DNA of 64,000 nucleotides from positions 2,914,001 to 2,978,000 of the forward strand of contig OY755172.1 of assembly GCA_963576735.1 (NCBI GenBank). The letters are read 5' to 3'. The position numbers and the translations under genes are program-made. This document shows positions 1 to 12,100 of this stretch, piece after piece (within the stretch, counting starts at the first letter, position 1; the number at the start of each line of letters is the position of its first letter). The notes beneath the pieces are model-generated. The model saw only the letters and a list, made by a program, of their open reading frames with translations, did no database searches and was not told the origin of the DNA. Source of the stretch: Bedellia somnulentella. Taxonomy: Eukaryota > Arthropoda > Insecta > Lepidoptera > Bedelliidae.

Positions 1-43
1 GTCTCGGCCGGGACAGCAGCGCACGACGCGGCCCAGCCTCCAG
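1..43 (+). other. GC-rich stub, possible end of an upstream exon
   Basis: The first 43 bases are far richer in GC than the following kilobases and end in a donor-like CCTCCAG/GTGCAC. All three + frames are open across the stub. It could be the end of an untranslated or coding exon cut by the window edge, perhaps of the gene whose coding exon 1 is at 3045, but nothing proves this. Confidence 0.15.
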
Positions 44-444
44 GTGCACCGAATAATTGAATGAGCTACAGGTGACGCAAGATGTCATTCCACTTCTAAC
101 GTATCTTAAAAAAAACCGATACCACGACGGTTTAAACAACACCCAGCGCCATCATTGCATACCTCAAGAACTACGTCAATACTTATACCAATTAGTAATT
201 CGTTTATTAATAGCTATTTCAGGATAAGTAGATGTGAAAAAAAGTTTAGAAGATAAAACAACTTTTCTGTCATCCCTCAGGAATTCCTCATTTTCAAGGA
301 TACAATATAGTATCATTTAGCTTCTAAATTTACATGTTTATATTCGTTTGCAATATATGACCTTGTTTTATACGACACACAGCGCCATCTCCAATCCATC
401 CAGCAATATTTAAACAATAAATATAAAAAAATAATGAATAAATA
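44..444. other. AT-rich non-coding stretch, nothing recognised
   Basis: Stops are frequent in all frames. An AT-rich tract with repeated AAATAAATAAA lies near 420-465. Confidence 0.4.
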
Positions 445-646
445 AATAAAAAATAAATAAAATTTTAGTTTTCCCTCGGAATATCATTTTTCCGGGATAA
501 ACGTACTCTATTATTTAATCTAGACTTCTAACTATACGTCTGCAAAATTTCAAAGCAATCGGTTTAGTAGTTACGGCGTGAAAGCGGCACAAATAAACAA
601 ACAAACAAACTCACTTTCCGATTTATAATATTAGTATGGATTCTAT
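445..646 (+). repeat. family G interspersed repeat, 3' part
   Basis: The stretch contains CCGGGATAAACGTACTCT, a CAATCGGTTTAGTAGTTAC segment, AAACAAACAAAC, and ends TTATAATATTAGTATGGA. The same kind of ending occurs in the copies at 29330, 35468 and 50583. The superfamily is not established; a Helitron-like or non-autonomous element is possible. Confidence 0.5.
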
Positions 647-910
647 CTTGTCATTTAATCTCACATTCTATTGCTGCAATAATATCGAGTTCTCTAACCA
701 CATGACGCACACTGAAACTACTGGAATATGTTAACGACTTCTAAGGGCAAAGTCCTCTTAAAGAGAATCATAGACGACAGTTGTGAGTGACGTCACACGC
801 TCTAGTTAACACTTGAAATTATACCAAGTTATTAATGACTGGAAATTGTACTGAGTTTTATAAAAGCTCTATTTTAATATTTAATTAGAAATTGTCTCTA
901 CTCAGGTATT

Positions 911-1127
911 TATACCTATACTCACGGCCATAAAACCCCTAAAGAGGTAGCCAGAGCTTTAAGAGCTAAAAACTCCTCAGCCACATTTGAAAGTTGATAA
1001 AGTATCGTTGGTGATGGGTCTTCAACCGCATCGCCCAAAAACCACATAAAGTAGTCCCACACCCTAAGACACCTGTTACGACGCCCGTGGGTAGAAAGGG
1101 GTAGTGAGATTCTAAGCCGGCACTTCA
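911..1127 (-). repeat. family A retroposon copy
   Basis: A diverged copy that reads from TACTCACGGCCATAAA (3' end) to TTCTAAGCCGGCACTTC (5' end). An ORF at 922..1128 is only this repeat read through. Confidence 0.75.
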
Positions 1128-2791
1128 TTGGTATTTATGTCTATGTCCTACCAATATTTGTTTTTCTGATTTGCTTTGACATGTTTTTTTTGTACTATCT
1201 ACTTAGTGAAGGATTTCAAAACCGAGCTGATGCCTTTAAAGGCCTGTCTTTTAATTATATTTTTTTACAGTAAATAGAAATAGTCTCATGACCGTTAAAA
1301 TATATAGAAAATAAAATTTCACATTCATAAATTTGCTAAAATTAATAATTTGTTATGAAAATGCTTCAATTCATCACATAGTGAATACACTTAATTATGT
1401 CTCGTTGAACAAGGATTTTGTAGTTTTTGAGTTTTATTTTTATGGCAAAGAAGTTGAGTTAGGAACTTATATTACACTATCGCACAGCGCACTACTGGTT
1501 TATGATAAACAAAACGACACAGAACATAAAACATTTTTTCTATATACCTACAGTGAATCCTAATTCAACTATTATTAGACGTTTATTTCAGAAAATGTCG
1601 AGCTAAATGTATCTTTTAAGTACCTTCGTCTCGATAGTCACTTTAACCGCGTGAAAGCAAAGTGGTATCGAGGACCCACTCGTCGCTTTATAGTTAAGAA
1701 GCCTGTCAGACTCTGGGGACAATTTTACCTCAGTTTTCTGTGGTAATAGCTCTTTAGAACTCTTTTTGTTTAGTCAGGTTGAATTTTATCTAGTTAAGTG
1801 ATAGCTACGTATTTCATTTCAATATTTCTCTCTGATACAGAATGTTAATTGACAGACAACAGGTATAGTAAGAACCGCTTTAGTTTATAGATAGCTCACT
1901 TGTTATTTCAGCCTCTTTCTGTGAAAGAAGACTGTTGTTTTTTTTTAACTTATTAATTTATATTTAAATAATTAAACTTGTCTGTTTATGTGTGTATCTT
2001 AGAGAGTTTTCCAAGAAATGCTCTTAATAAAAATAATCCAGACAAGATGAATTCCTTAAAACAGTTTAACACCAACTTAGTAACAACATCTGCGCACACA
2101 ACATAAAATCTAAAATTGATGTAATCATACAACAGTCGTATAGCGCTCTTGTCGACGCCACTATAAAGCTACAAGATCGCGAACACGCTGTGAATTATGA
2201 AATAACGTTTATGACTTGCATTCCAGTTTGTAAACAAGTAGTATTTCATGTGGATTCATTGAATTACCTAATCTAGAGCAAGCTGTACCATTATTTTCAT
2301 TCATCTTTGTGGACTGACGACCGAATCGTGCCACGATCAGGAATGGTTTCTATTGTGGAATTATTCAACGTAAATGTGTTCTGAGGAATACCATTTCCTA
2401 TTGTAATTTTATAGTCGTGAGTTTTGAAGTAGAGCCATAGGGAAAACATAGTTTATCCTTCCTTTTCATGAGAAGATGAAAGGGAATTTGAAAAACTGTT
2501 TTATAGACATACGTGATATTTCTATTTTTGAGTGCTGAGGTTTACTTAATTTATAAAAATAACGGTTTATCTATAAAATTATATACTCATTCGTTATTTA
2601 ATATTATTTGCATGCATTTTAACCAAATATTTTTTGATACCATTATGAATCCCAGAATAAGTAGGTACCAGATTTATTCTATAAATTCTGCGCACGATAC
2701 ATATTTCGCTTCCGCTATCCGAAAGTTTTCCGCGTATTTTCAATGAAAATTAATAACACAAATATTAAACGAAATATTGTTTTATTTTCAG
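1128..2791. other. upstream non-repetitive DNA, no gene recognised
   Basis: This lies upstream of the 5'UTR exon of the DUF4612-like gene and would be intron, promoter or flank. An open frame at 1333..1563 (76 codons) and another at 2513..2746 are AT-rich, resemble nothing I know and lack splice context. I see no clear core promoter. Confidence 0.4.
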
Positions 2792-3044
2792 ATATACTGT
2801 CATGGAATCCACATTTGAGAAGAAGAGAAATTTGAATGCCAACAAGCAATCAAACACAAACCGCCGTAAATGGAAATTCTACCAAATGATACCAGGAAAA
2901 ATTTCAAAATAGCTACCGGAATATAAATGTGTCATAACAAAAATGTAGTCAAATAATAATATTGTACAAATGGTGGACTATTTTAAATAAGTGTTTGTCT
3001 GTGTGTGGTGATGGTACAGTGGTGAATTGTGAGAGGATTTTGTG
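2792..3044 (+). other. 5'UTR (start of first coding exon) of DUF4612-like gene
   Basis: A good acceptor (TTGTTTTATTTTCAG, ending at 2791) starts an exon that runs without repeats into the ATG at 3045 and on to the donor at 3123. This implies at least one earlier non-coding exon, not located here. The leader contains an upstream ORF. Confidence 0.5.
2802..2912 (+). promoter_or_regulatory. upstream ORF (36 codons) in the 5' leader
   Basis: The ORF starts at CATGG with G at -3 and G at +4, a favourable context, and ends in TAG 132 nt before the main ATG. The peptide starts MESTFEKKRN and is rich in K, N and R. If this leader is transcribed, ribosomes would meet this start first and reach the main ORF by reinitiation or leaky scanning. 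The sequence supports presence and context; repression is inference. Confidence 0.4.
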
Positions 3045-3123
3045 ATGGGGTGTGGTCAAAGTAAGATCAACTTGTACCCAAGACGCAAAAATGGAGGCAA
3101 AGGAAACAGTTCAAAAAAATCTG
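3045..3123 (+). CDS. coding exon 1 of DUF4612-like gene
   Basis: The exon encodes residues 1-26 (MGCGQSKINLYPRR onward, Lys-rich) plus one base of codon 27. The donor is TCTG/GTAAGT at 3124. The basic stretch after the acylation site would strengthen binding to acidic membrane lipids. Confidence 0.85.
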
Positions 3124-6100
3124 GTAAGTTTACTTTTTACTCTGGCAATATTTTAATAGCTGCTGTGTAGTGTCGGCATAGAATAGCACTACCCCATTTC
3201 TTCCGGTGGGTGTACGTAAGAGGCGATTAACGGTATTGGGGCTTTAAAGACCCATCACCAACAACCTTTATTTTACCATCTTTTCCCCCACGCAACTTCC
3301 AAAAGTGGCTGAGGAATTTCTGATTCCTTTGCTCTGGCTACCCCTTTTAGAGATTTATAGCCGTGAGTATATGTATGTAATATTTTAATATGAATTTCGA
3401 AGAATCAATTACTGATACGCATTTCAAAGAGGAATCAATGCAGAGGGGTGTCTAGTGAATGTAAAGACACTTTACATAATCCATGCATTTTCCATGAATA
3501 TTAATTTTAAAGGCTTTATGAGTTTGGATTGTACGAACCATATTTTATTTGTAAACCCTATTGAACAATAGGTTTTACAAATAAAATACCTATAGTAATG
3601 GAAAATTACTGTTTTATTGTACCTCTAAAGAAATCTTTATTATTTGTCGTTTAGCGCTACGAATAAACAGATTACTCGTCTGATTGGCAGTTACTGAATA
3701 AAGTTCAGATGTTTTTGCATTGGTTAGACGACGACCTCCGTGGCCGAGTGGATAGCTGACTAGCTTCTCGGTCCGGAGTTTACGGGATCGATTCTCGCCA
3801 AGAGCAACATTATGTGATCAGCATACATGATTGTTTCTTAGTCTTGGATGTTATCTATATGTGTATTAAATAAATACAATGTTTTTGACATGACAACCTC
3901 ATGCTATATGTAACCTAATGTAATAAATAAAATAAAATAAATAAAAATAAATAACATTAATATTAAATATACCTTTGAGATAGTATCCCATAAAACAAGT
4001 TTACTTAGTTTGAGGCTAACTTGATCTGTGTATAATGTGTCCGTATATAATAAAAAAAGTGATATTCGAAGCCGACGTTACTCAGCGCATTTTCATATCA
4101 AGTAAATATAGATGTGATTCGTGAAAGGTGTGGTGTAAAAGATGATATTGTAAAAAAGATAGAAAAATGAATGTTGAGATGGTTTGGGCACATAGAGAGG
4201 ATGGATGACAGTAAATTGGTGAAAGAGATATTCATAGAGCCAATGTGGAAGGTAATGTTGGTAGAGGACGACCTCGTAGGACACATTTGGATCAAATAGA
4301 AAATGTGCTCAAAAAGGCAGGTGTCCGCAGTATGAAGAATAAAAGAACATGTATGAAAAGATTGATGGATGTAAACGAAGCCAGAGAGGTGTGCCAGGAT
4401 CGTACAAAGTGGCGATCGATAGTCACTGCCTACCCCAATGGGAACTAACGGCGTGAGAATATGTATGTATGTAAAAATACATGCCCAACGTTATTCAATC
4501 AAATGATACCTAAACCTAAAATCACAAGAAGCCAATTTCCAAATGTGAATATCAAATGAAGCTGACCGAGGACTGGGTTATCAATACTTTAAGTAAGTTC
4601 TATTGTTACAAACCATTTGTGAACGTCAATTTGATCAGTATCGAATTCATACATGTTTGTTCAGCATAACTAGAATGAGCGATCTTTATACTAGATATCG
4701 CGTGAAATACAACAGCCATCTCTTTCGCACTTACTTAGCATCGTATACTATCGTCTCATTCTAAACGATATCGTGACGATGAAATAGCGGTCGTGCTGGG
4801 TCTCCAGTTGTTTCAGCGCTATCGGCTGTTTGATCTGAGGGCTCGGTGCTGATTCAATCAAAATTTAATTTGTGGCCACGTTAACGTTCGCTATAGGTAG
4901 ACTCGTATGAAAATGGTAATTTAAAATACAGAAATAGAGACTGCGTCGGACAAACAGCTAAGGGTGTGTAGCATATTGTTAAAATGGGCGCCTCAAAAGG
5001 TTTCATTTTAAATTGCCAGGTTATATAATTATACGAGGTGATAGCTCAATGGGTAGAACACCGGTTAACGTGCAAGCGACTAGTGTTCAAATCCCGGGTC
5101 CGGCCTACACCAATTTGTCTTTTATAAAGACATATGTGTGGTTAATTTATCACGGTTTTTAACGGTGAGGGAAAACATCGTGAGGAAACCCACATGGCTG
5201 AGTTGTACTTAGTCATGTGACCGTGTATTCGTACAAAACGGCGATAGGCCTGCCCTCTATCACGTGAGTACACTGTCCATGCAAAACGTGGGTACTCTGA
5301 ACGCTAGGTGACAATGTCACGTGATGTTCAGAAGAATTAGTACCTCTGCCAACCCCTTGGGGGATATTCGGCGTGAACGTTTATGTTATGTTATTATATA
5401 ATTATCTTCACATATTTTTATAACACTACCCCATTCGTACCCGTTGGTGTTCGTAAGAGGCGACTTAGAGTATTGGGACTTTTGAAGACGTTGTATGATG
5501 CGGTTGGAGACCCATCACCAACAATACTTTATTTTTACATCTTGTCCCCTATCAACTTCCAAATGTGGCTCAGATTCTAGCTCTGAAGTTCTGGCTACCC
5601 CTTTTTGGGATTTATAGCCGTGAGTATATGTATTTATCTATATATATAATGAAAATGGATCTCTTAATATGTTGCTAAGCGCAAAACTCGAAAACGGCTG
5701 AACCGATTCGACTGATTCTTTTTGTAAAGTGTTACTTAAAATTTGGAGAAGGTTATTAGCTATGAAAATGTAAAAGTTATAAGGATGATATTAAAAACAT
5801 ATTTTTCCTCATCGCATGACAGAGACCTCAGGAGTCTGCTAAATATGACATCCTTCAAGTGAATGTCAAAAATTATTTTACAGTACGAAGTCGGTCAGCT
5901 AGTGTGAAATAAATAATAAAATATGATACGAACGACAATAAATTGAGTTATAGACTATCCTACCTCACAAGTTGTATTTAACTGCACGAAATGTGCAAAA
6001 TTGGATTAAAGTCGGTTCAGTGGATTCCAATGCGGACTAACAACGTCATTTTTATACATGATTTATTTTGGCCTCTTTGTCTGTTTGTAGATTAACGTTT

Positions 6101-9100
6101 ATAACATACATATATACAAATACTAACGCTAATATTTCCCATTGGGGAAGGCAGGAGCTATCGATCGTCACTTTAGACGATCCTGGCAAAGCTTCTTCTA
6201 TCTATCTTTTCATACATGGCATTTTATTGTTCATACGTCGGAATTCAGCTTATTGAGCACATTCGCTATTTGATCTAAACATGTCCTCCGATATTGTTCT
6301 CTTCTTGTATATTGGCGCTTTAAATTTATTTCAATTTTCTGTAATTGACAGTCATCTATACTCTCTATGTGCCCATAAAATCTTAAAATTCCTTTTCTAT
6401 CTTTTTTACAATACCATTTTTTAGGCCGCACCTTTCACGAATCACGTTATTTAACACTCGATCTCATAATCTGACCAATCAAACTTTTCTTTTACGCTTT
6501 AAACATGTGATCACGACTATATATCCCCGAGCGATCTAGCAGAGATTGGAAATTAAATGAATATAAATAAATAAAAATATATGCGGACATATTATACTAT
6601 ACTCAGATCAAGCTAGCCCCAAACTAAGTTAAATTATGGGATACTACCTCAACGATATATATAATACACATATAAATAAATGATCCTCTCAGCGGGGATC
6701 GAACCCGCAACGTCCGGACAGAGAAGCTAATCATCTATCCACTGGGCCGCGAACATCATCAAAGACGCCTCAGACACATTTCTCATACGTTAAAAAGCGC
6801 CTATCAACATGTTACGCAAAGAAACGCTATTCTCAAAACAAGTGGTATTACTAATTCCCTATTTTATTGGGCAACATCAAATGTTTAGTGTGGTTCCAGC
6901 ATTGTTTGTTTTCACAATTGGCAATCAAAGATGGGCGGGCGGATTCGCTCAATGTCCGATCGATGTGGGTCGCGTTTCCGGCCACAATAAAAAAGTTTCA
7001 CACACCAACACCACTGTGATTTATACTCGAGATACACGAAGGAATGCTGCTCTGCATAGTTAGTACGAGGGCCTTTTAACAAGGTATCATGTGGTATAAA
7101 ACAGCCACCTCTTTCGCGCTTATTTAGTATCGTAAACTGTCATCTCATTCTAACCGATATCGTGTCGATAAAATTGTGCGCGTGCTTGGCCTCTTATGTC
7201 TAACCTCAATTTGAATTACCGGTTCAATGTTAAAAAGAGATCGTCATAAAATTAACGGAGCATGTTCAAGACAGTACTCACAGTCACAGCTATATAATGG
7301 CTCGAGCCTACCCTATATATAGGTCGATTTGTCCTTAGTCCACGCTGGCCAAGGGCGTGACGTACACCGTCAAAGTAGCCATTAAAGACAATAAGTATAA
7401 ACAATAGATATGTCGTGACCACATCGTAGATTTGCGCACATCATGAAATGTTTTACTGTTTAGCTGTGTAGTGTCGGCTTAGAATAGCACTACCCCATGT
7501 CTTCCGGTTTCCTAACGGTAACGGTATTGGGCCATTTTAAGGGATTTTTGGGCGATTCGGTTGGAGATCCATCACCAACAACCTTTATTTTTACCACCTT
7601 TTTCCCACGCAACTTCCAAAAGTGGCTGAGGAATTTCTAATTCCTTAGCTCTGGCTACCCCTTCTAGGGATTCATAGCCGTGAGTATATGTATGTATGTA
7701 TGTATGTTTTACTGTTTTTTGCCCACATCATCATGTGGTTTGGGCAGATCAATGATATGAAATCGTTTCACGATATGGATTGTTTGGCGCTGAAAGTGCT
7801 TTGTTTATGTGTGAAGATGGTCACATGTTGCCACAAACAAATAAGATTATACTGAGCTATTTGGATTTGCCGTGTAGTGCCAGCAAAGAATGTCTTACTA
7901 AATACCCCTTTCTACCCACGGGTGTCGAAAGACGCTACTATCGGTATGGGGCATTTAAGTGGTTTTTGGGCGATGCGGTTGGAGACCCTTCATCAACGAT
8001 AATTTATTTCTATGATATTTTTCCCTATCAACTTCCAAATGTGGCTGAGAAGTTTTTAGCTCTGAAGCTCTGGCTACCCGTTACTGGGATTTATGGCCGT
8101 GAGTGTATGTATGTATGTATAAGCTATTTGGATATACCCAAGTTTTTACATTGAATAGCCTTTAGAGTGTCTTGGCCGTTTCACAAATTATATTTGTGAG
8201 ATTTGAAGCCCAGCGCTTTACCTCTAGACATTGGTGAAAAAGTTTGTGCTGGCTGAAAATCAGTGCTGTGAGTTAAAGGCCCACAGAAACAGAAACAGAA
8301 AACGCTGAGTCAGTGCCCATTTGCTGTTGCAGTGGCGCAAGAAGAACTGATTTTAACTTCTTTGAATTTGTTTTGTATTTCATACTGAGTAGCCCTTACA
8401 TGAGTATTTTTGTATTTTATTTTATATTTAATAATAAATTTATTTATTCAGACAACACAGTCCATTAGTGTTAGTACCCCTTAGCCTATATTAGTAACAA
8501 AACAATTCAAATTGATTAATATAAAATTACACAAGTTCATTTATTAATTCATTACTTAATAATTAGTCCGACCCAGTGTTTGAGGATGGGACAGTCAACC
8601 TTGTCAGCAACAACGTTCAGGACACTGTTGGAGATGGCCCGCAGCCTGCTTAGTAAGGACGCCACTCTTTTGCGCCTGATGGCGAAGAAGTCATCAGTGT
8701 GGTCTTCGGCAAACATTTGTGACGCACTACAAAGTCGGGGCAGTCCCAACAGCCTTCTGAAGCCATTTTTGTACTGAACCCGAAAAAGTATCTTATGCAT
8801 ACATACATACATATACTCACGGCTATAAATCCATTAACAGGGCAGCCAGAGCTTTGGAATGATAACTTCCTCAGATACTTTTGGAAGTTGATTGGGGAAA
8901 AGATGATAATAATATCGTATGCCTTTAGCTTATAATTGACCAACAAGCTACTGGTATAGAAAACCTGGCAAATCGCCTTAAATAGGGTTATCTTGACCTA
9001 TTTCGTACACCTAGCAAACCTGCGAGCCACCTTGCATAATGCGTCGGACAGAATTGTTTTTCTTGTGCCTACAATGACGAATAAACGTTTTTCTTTCTTC

Positions 9101-12100
9101 TAACATACATCCTTGCAGTCGCGTAAACAAAAATCATATTTTCGTAATAACTGTTTCATTGTAGGACGGGGTTGAAGTATGCAAACAGACCCTGGCAAAC
9201 ATCCAACGCTTCTCATTGACAATAGATTCGGCTCTCCATCTGTCACAATGTTCAAACAAGATATGAATACAGTGTATTAATACTTTTCAGAAAAATGTAA
9301 CTTGGAATTTATACTTTATCATTTGTTGCAGCAGTCAGTGACTATCGATCGCAACGATAGACTATTGGGCATGGCAAGCCTTTTCCTATATGTTTATGTA
9401 TATTTCCTTTATTTTTTTCATAAGCTGTGTAGTGTCGGCTTAGAATAGCACTACCCCGTTCCTACCGATGGGTGTACGTAAGGCTTTCAAGGGATTTTTG
9501 GGCGATGCGTTTGGAGACCCATCACCAACAACCTTTACTTTACAATCTTTTCCCCACTCAATTTTCCAAAAGTTGCTGAGGAATTTCTAATTCTTTAGCT
9601 CTGGCTACCCCTTCTAGGGATTTGAAACCGTGAGTATATGTATATTTGAATGTTTATTTGTATATAAGCTGTGTAGTGTCGGCTTAGAAGAGCACTACCC
9701 CAGTTCTTCTCGTAAGAGGCGACTGAGCGTCTTTTAAATAGATTTTTGGGCGATGTGGATGGAGACCCGTCACAAAAAGCCTTTTTTTTACAAATTTTGC
9801 CCAACCCTCTTCTAAAGTGGCTAGGGATTTTCTTGCTCCGAAGCTGTGGCTATATGTATGTATGTATGCATATTTATTGCCTTGTAGTTTTGGCTAATAA
9901 GAGCCATACTTTGTCAGATGTGGTGTTGCGATTTCTTTTGAACATTTATCATCTTGTTCCGTTTAAATATCAATAAATAGCTGAGATATTGTTAATATCT
10001 TATTGTTTTTTTTAAACTGAAGAATATACTGTTTAATTAAATAATCTAGTGGAAATATTGTAATTCGTCAAATATAATAGTTTGGGCACATGGATGATTG
10101 AACAATCCAAGAGTATTTCGACTAATTTAGAAGAAGCGGTATATGTTTAAATTTATGACGCCTTAAAAAGGTGGGGTGATAGAAATCTTAAATTGTCCAG
10201 TGGCTAAAGGCACATTTTATCACATGACACACTTCTTATCACATGTTGTGATAATAAGCAAGTCTATTCCCGCCTTTAGCCACTGTCTAGTTTCCAGGAA
10301 AAAGCGATATATCCATATCATTTTTTTCGTTAGATCAGATGTCTGACCAATTAGTATTAGAACCATTAGGTAATAATATAGACGGGAAAACTATACCTAT
10401 GAAATTTTAAGAAACTCAAACGTTCACACCGTATATCCCCGAAGGGGTTGCCAGAGATACTAATACTTCTGAACATCACGTGACATTGTAACCTGTTGTT
10501 CAGAATACCCACGTTTCGCTTGGACAGTGTACTCACGTTATAGGGGGCAGGCATATCGCCGTTTTGCAAGAATAAAATGTCACATAACTAGGTACAACCC
10601 ATCAATCAGGGTATCTTCATGATGTTTTCCCTCACCATTAACAACCATGACAAATTAACCACACAGAATGTCTTTAGAAAAGACAAATTGGTGTAGGCCC
10701 GACCAGGGATCTGAACCCTCATCGTTCGCACGATAAGCAGTATTCTACCTACTGAGGTATCACAGTCGCTAGATATAAAGAAATATAACGTCTAAAATAT
10801 TGATAACTTCATACGTAGGATGGGAACATATGTAGCAATATGTGGATAATGCCGCGTGGGTTGATCTGAAATGTTTACGATTGTATCAGGGATCACTCGG
10901 GCGATTGTTTACTCTGTGGGTGGCTTCGACTGAGCAAATAATAGCGACTGAATTCGGAACAAATTCATACCTTTTAACGGCAAAGCAATGCGTCAGTTAC
11001 ACACGAGACAGCAAACCTTATAAAAGAAAAAATTCAAAAGACATTTATTACAAGAAAAACACGTTACATAGGAGTTTACAGTGATTTACGTATTGCTTGG
11101 ATCGCATGAATCCAGGGAATACATTTTAAATACACTAATACAAATCTTAATTACGAGAGAAAAGAAACAAATAAAAGTAAAGCTAACTAAATTTCAAAGA
11201 CAACAATTTATTTTATAAGTAAAGGGATAGATGGTCGAATAATGAATTGCCTTAGTAGCGTTCCAACATAATGTACCTAAGAAGATATGTATTCCATGTT
11301 ATTCGAAACCGATAACACGGCAACATGTATAGAAAATTTTAGAGTTTCTTTGTAGTAAAACGGGACCCTAATTACTAAGCGTCCGCTGTTATTTTGTCTG
11401 TCTGTCTCCAGGCATCTCATATACCGTGATAGCTAGATAGCTAAAATTGTCACAAATGATGTACAGATTTTCCGTATAACCCGCTTAAGACGATTTCTCA
11501 GGAAAACCACCAAAAACTCATCTTAAGCGAGAAAGCGTTTTATGCGGGATAGTTAAAATAAAAAGAAACATACTACATATTATGTATTCTGCCTAATTAT
11601 TTGAAATTATGTACATTCAATAAATTATTTAAAATACTTTTACTTGCTACTTTCGGTTTGGCAGAAAGATTTTGATGCATGAGCAATTAAAAGATTTTCA
11701 ACATAATTCAACTTTTGCAGTGCGTCTTCACTTTCATCCAAAGAAGCAACATAACGTCTTAAATCATTAATAGCTGATAATGCCTGGGCGTTTGACAAAA
11801 CTGGAGTTGACTCATCTTCGTCTTCATCACTATTACTATCACTAATATAGGCCTCGCTTTGTTTGTTATTCACATTCTCAATAAGTTCTTCAATTGATAG
11901 AATTTCATACGGTGCTACATTGTCATCAACGGAAGAATATCCAGGAAAACACTGCAGTATCTCGGGTTCTTCTTCTTCCAACACGACGTCAACGTCAACT
12001 ACGTTATTTCTGAAACCTGCTTTCTTAAAACAATTTTGAATGGTTTCGGGTTTAATTGCTTCCCATGCCGCTGCAATGTTGAGAATCGCATCATGCACGG

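Noticed and set aside
1333..1563. Small gene of 76 codons upstream of the DUF4612-like gene
   Set aside because: No motif, AT-driven composition and no good start context. Such frames occur by chance.
5033..5110. tRNA gene at the head of a family B element (also at 43586, 57585, 59336)
   Set aside because: The A and B boxes are present, but the acceptor stem does not close and each head continues into the same 290-bp body in many copies. These are SINEs.
7780..8154. 124-codon open frame taken as a gene
   Set aside because: Most of it is a family A repeat read through, and the frame is not kept in other copies.
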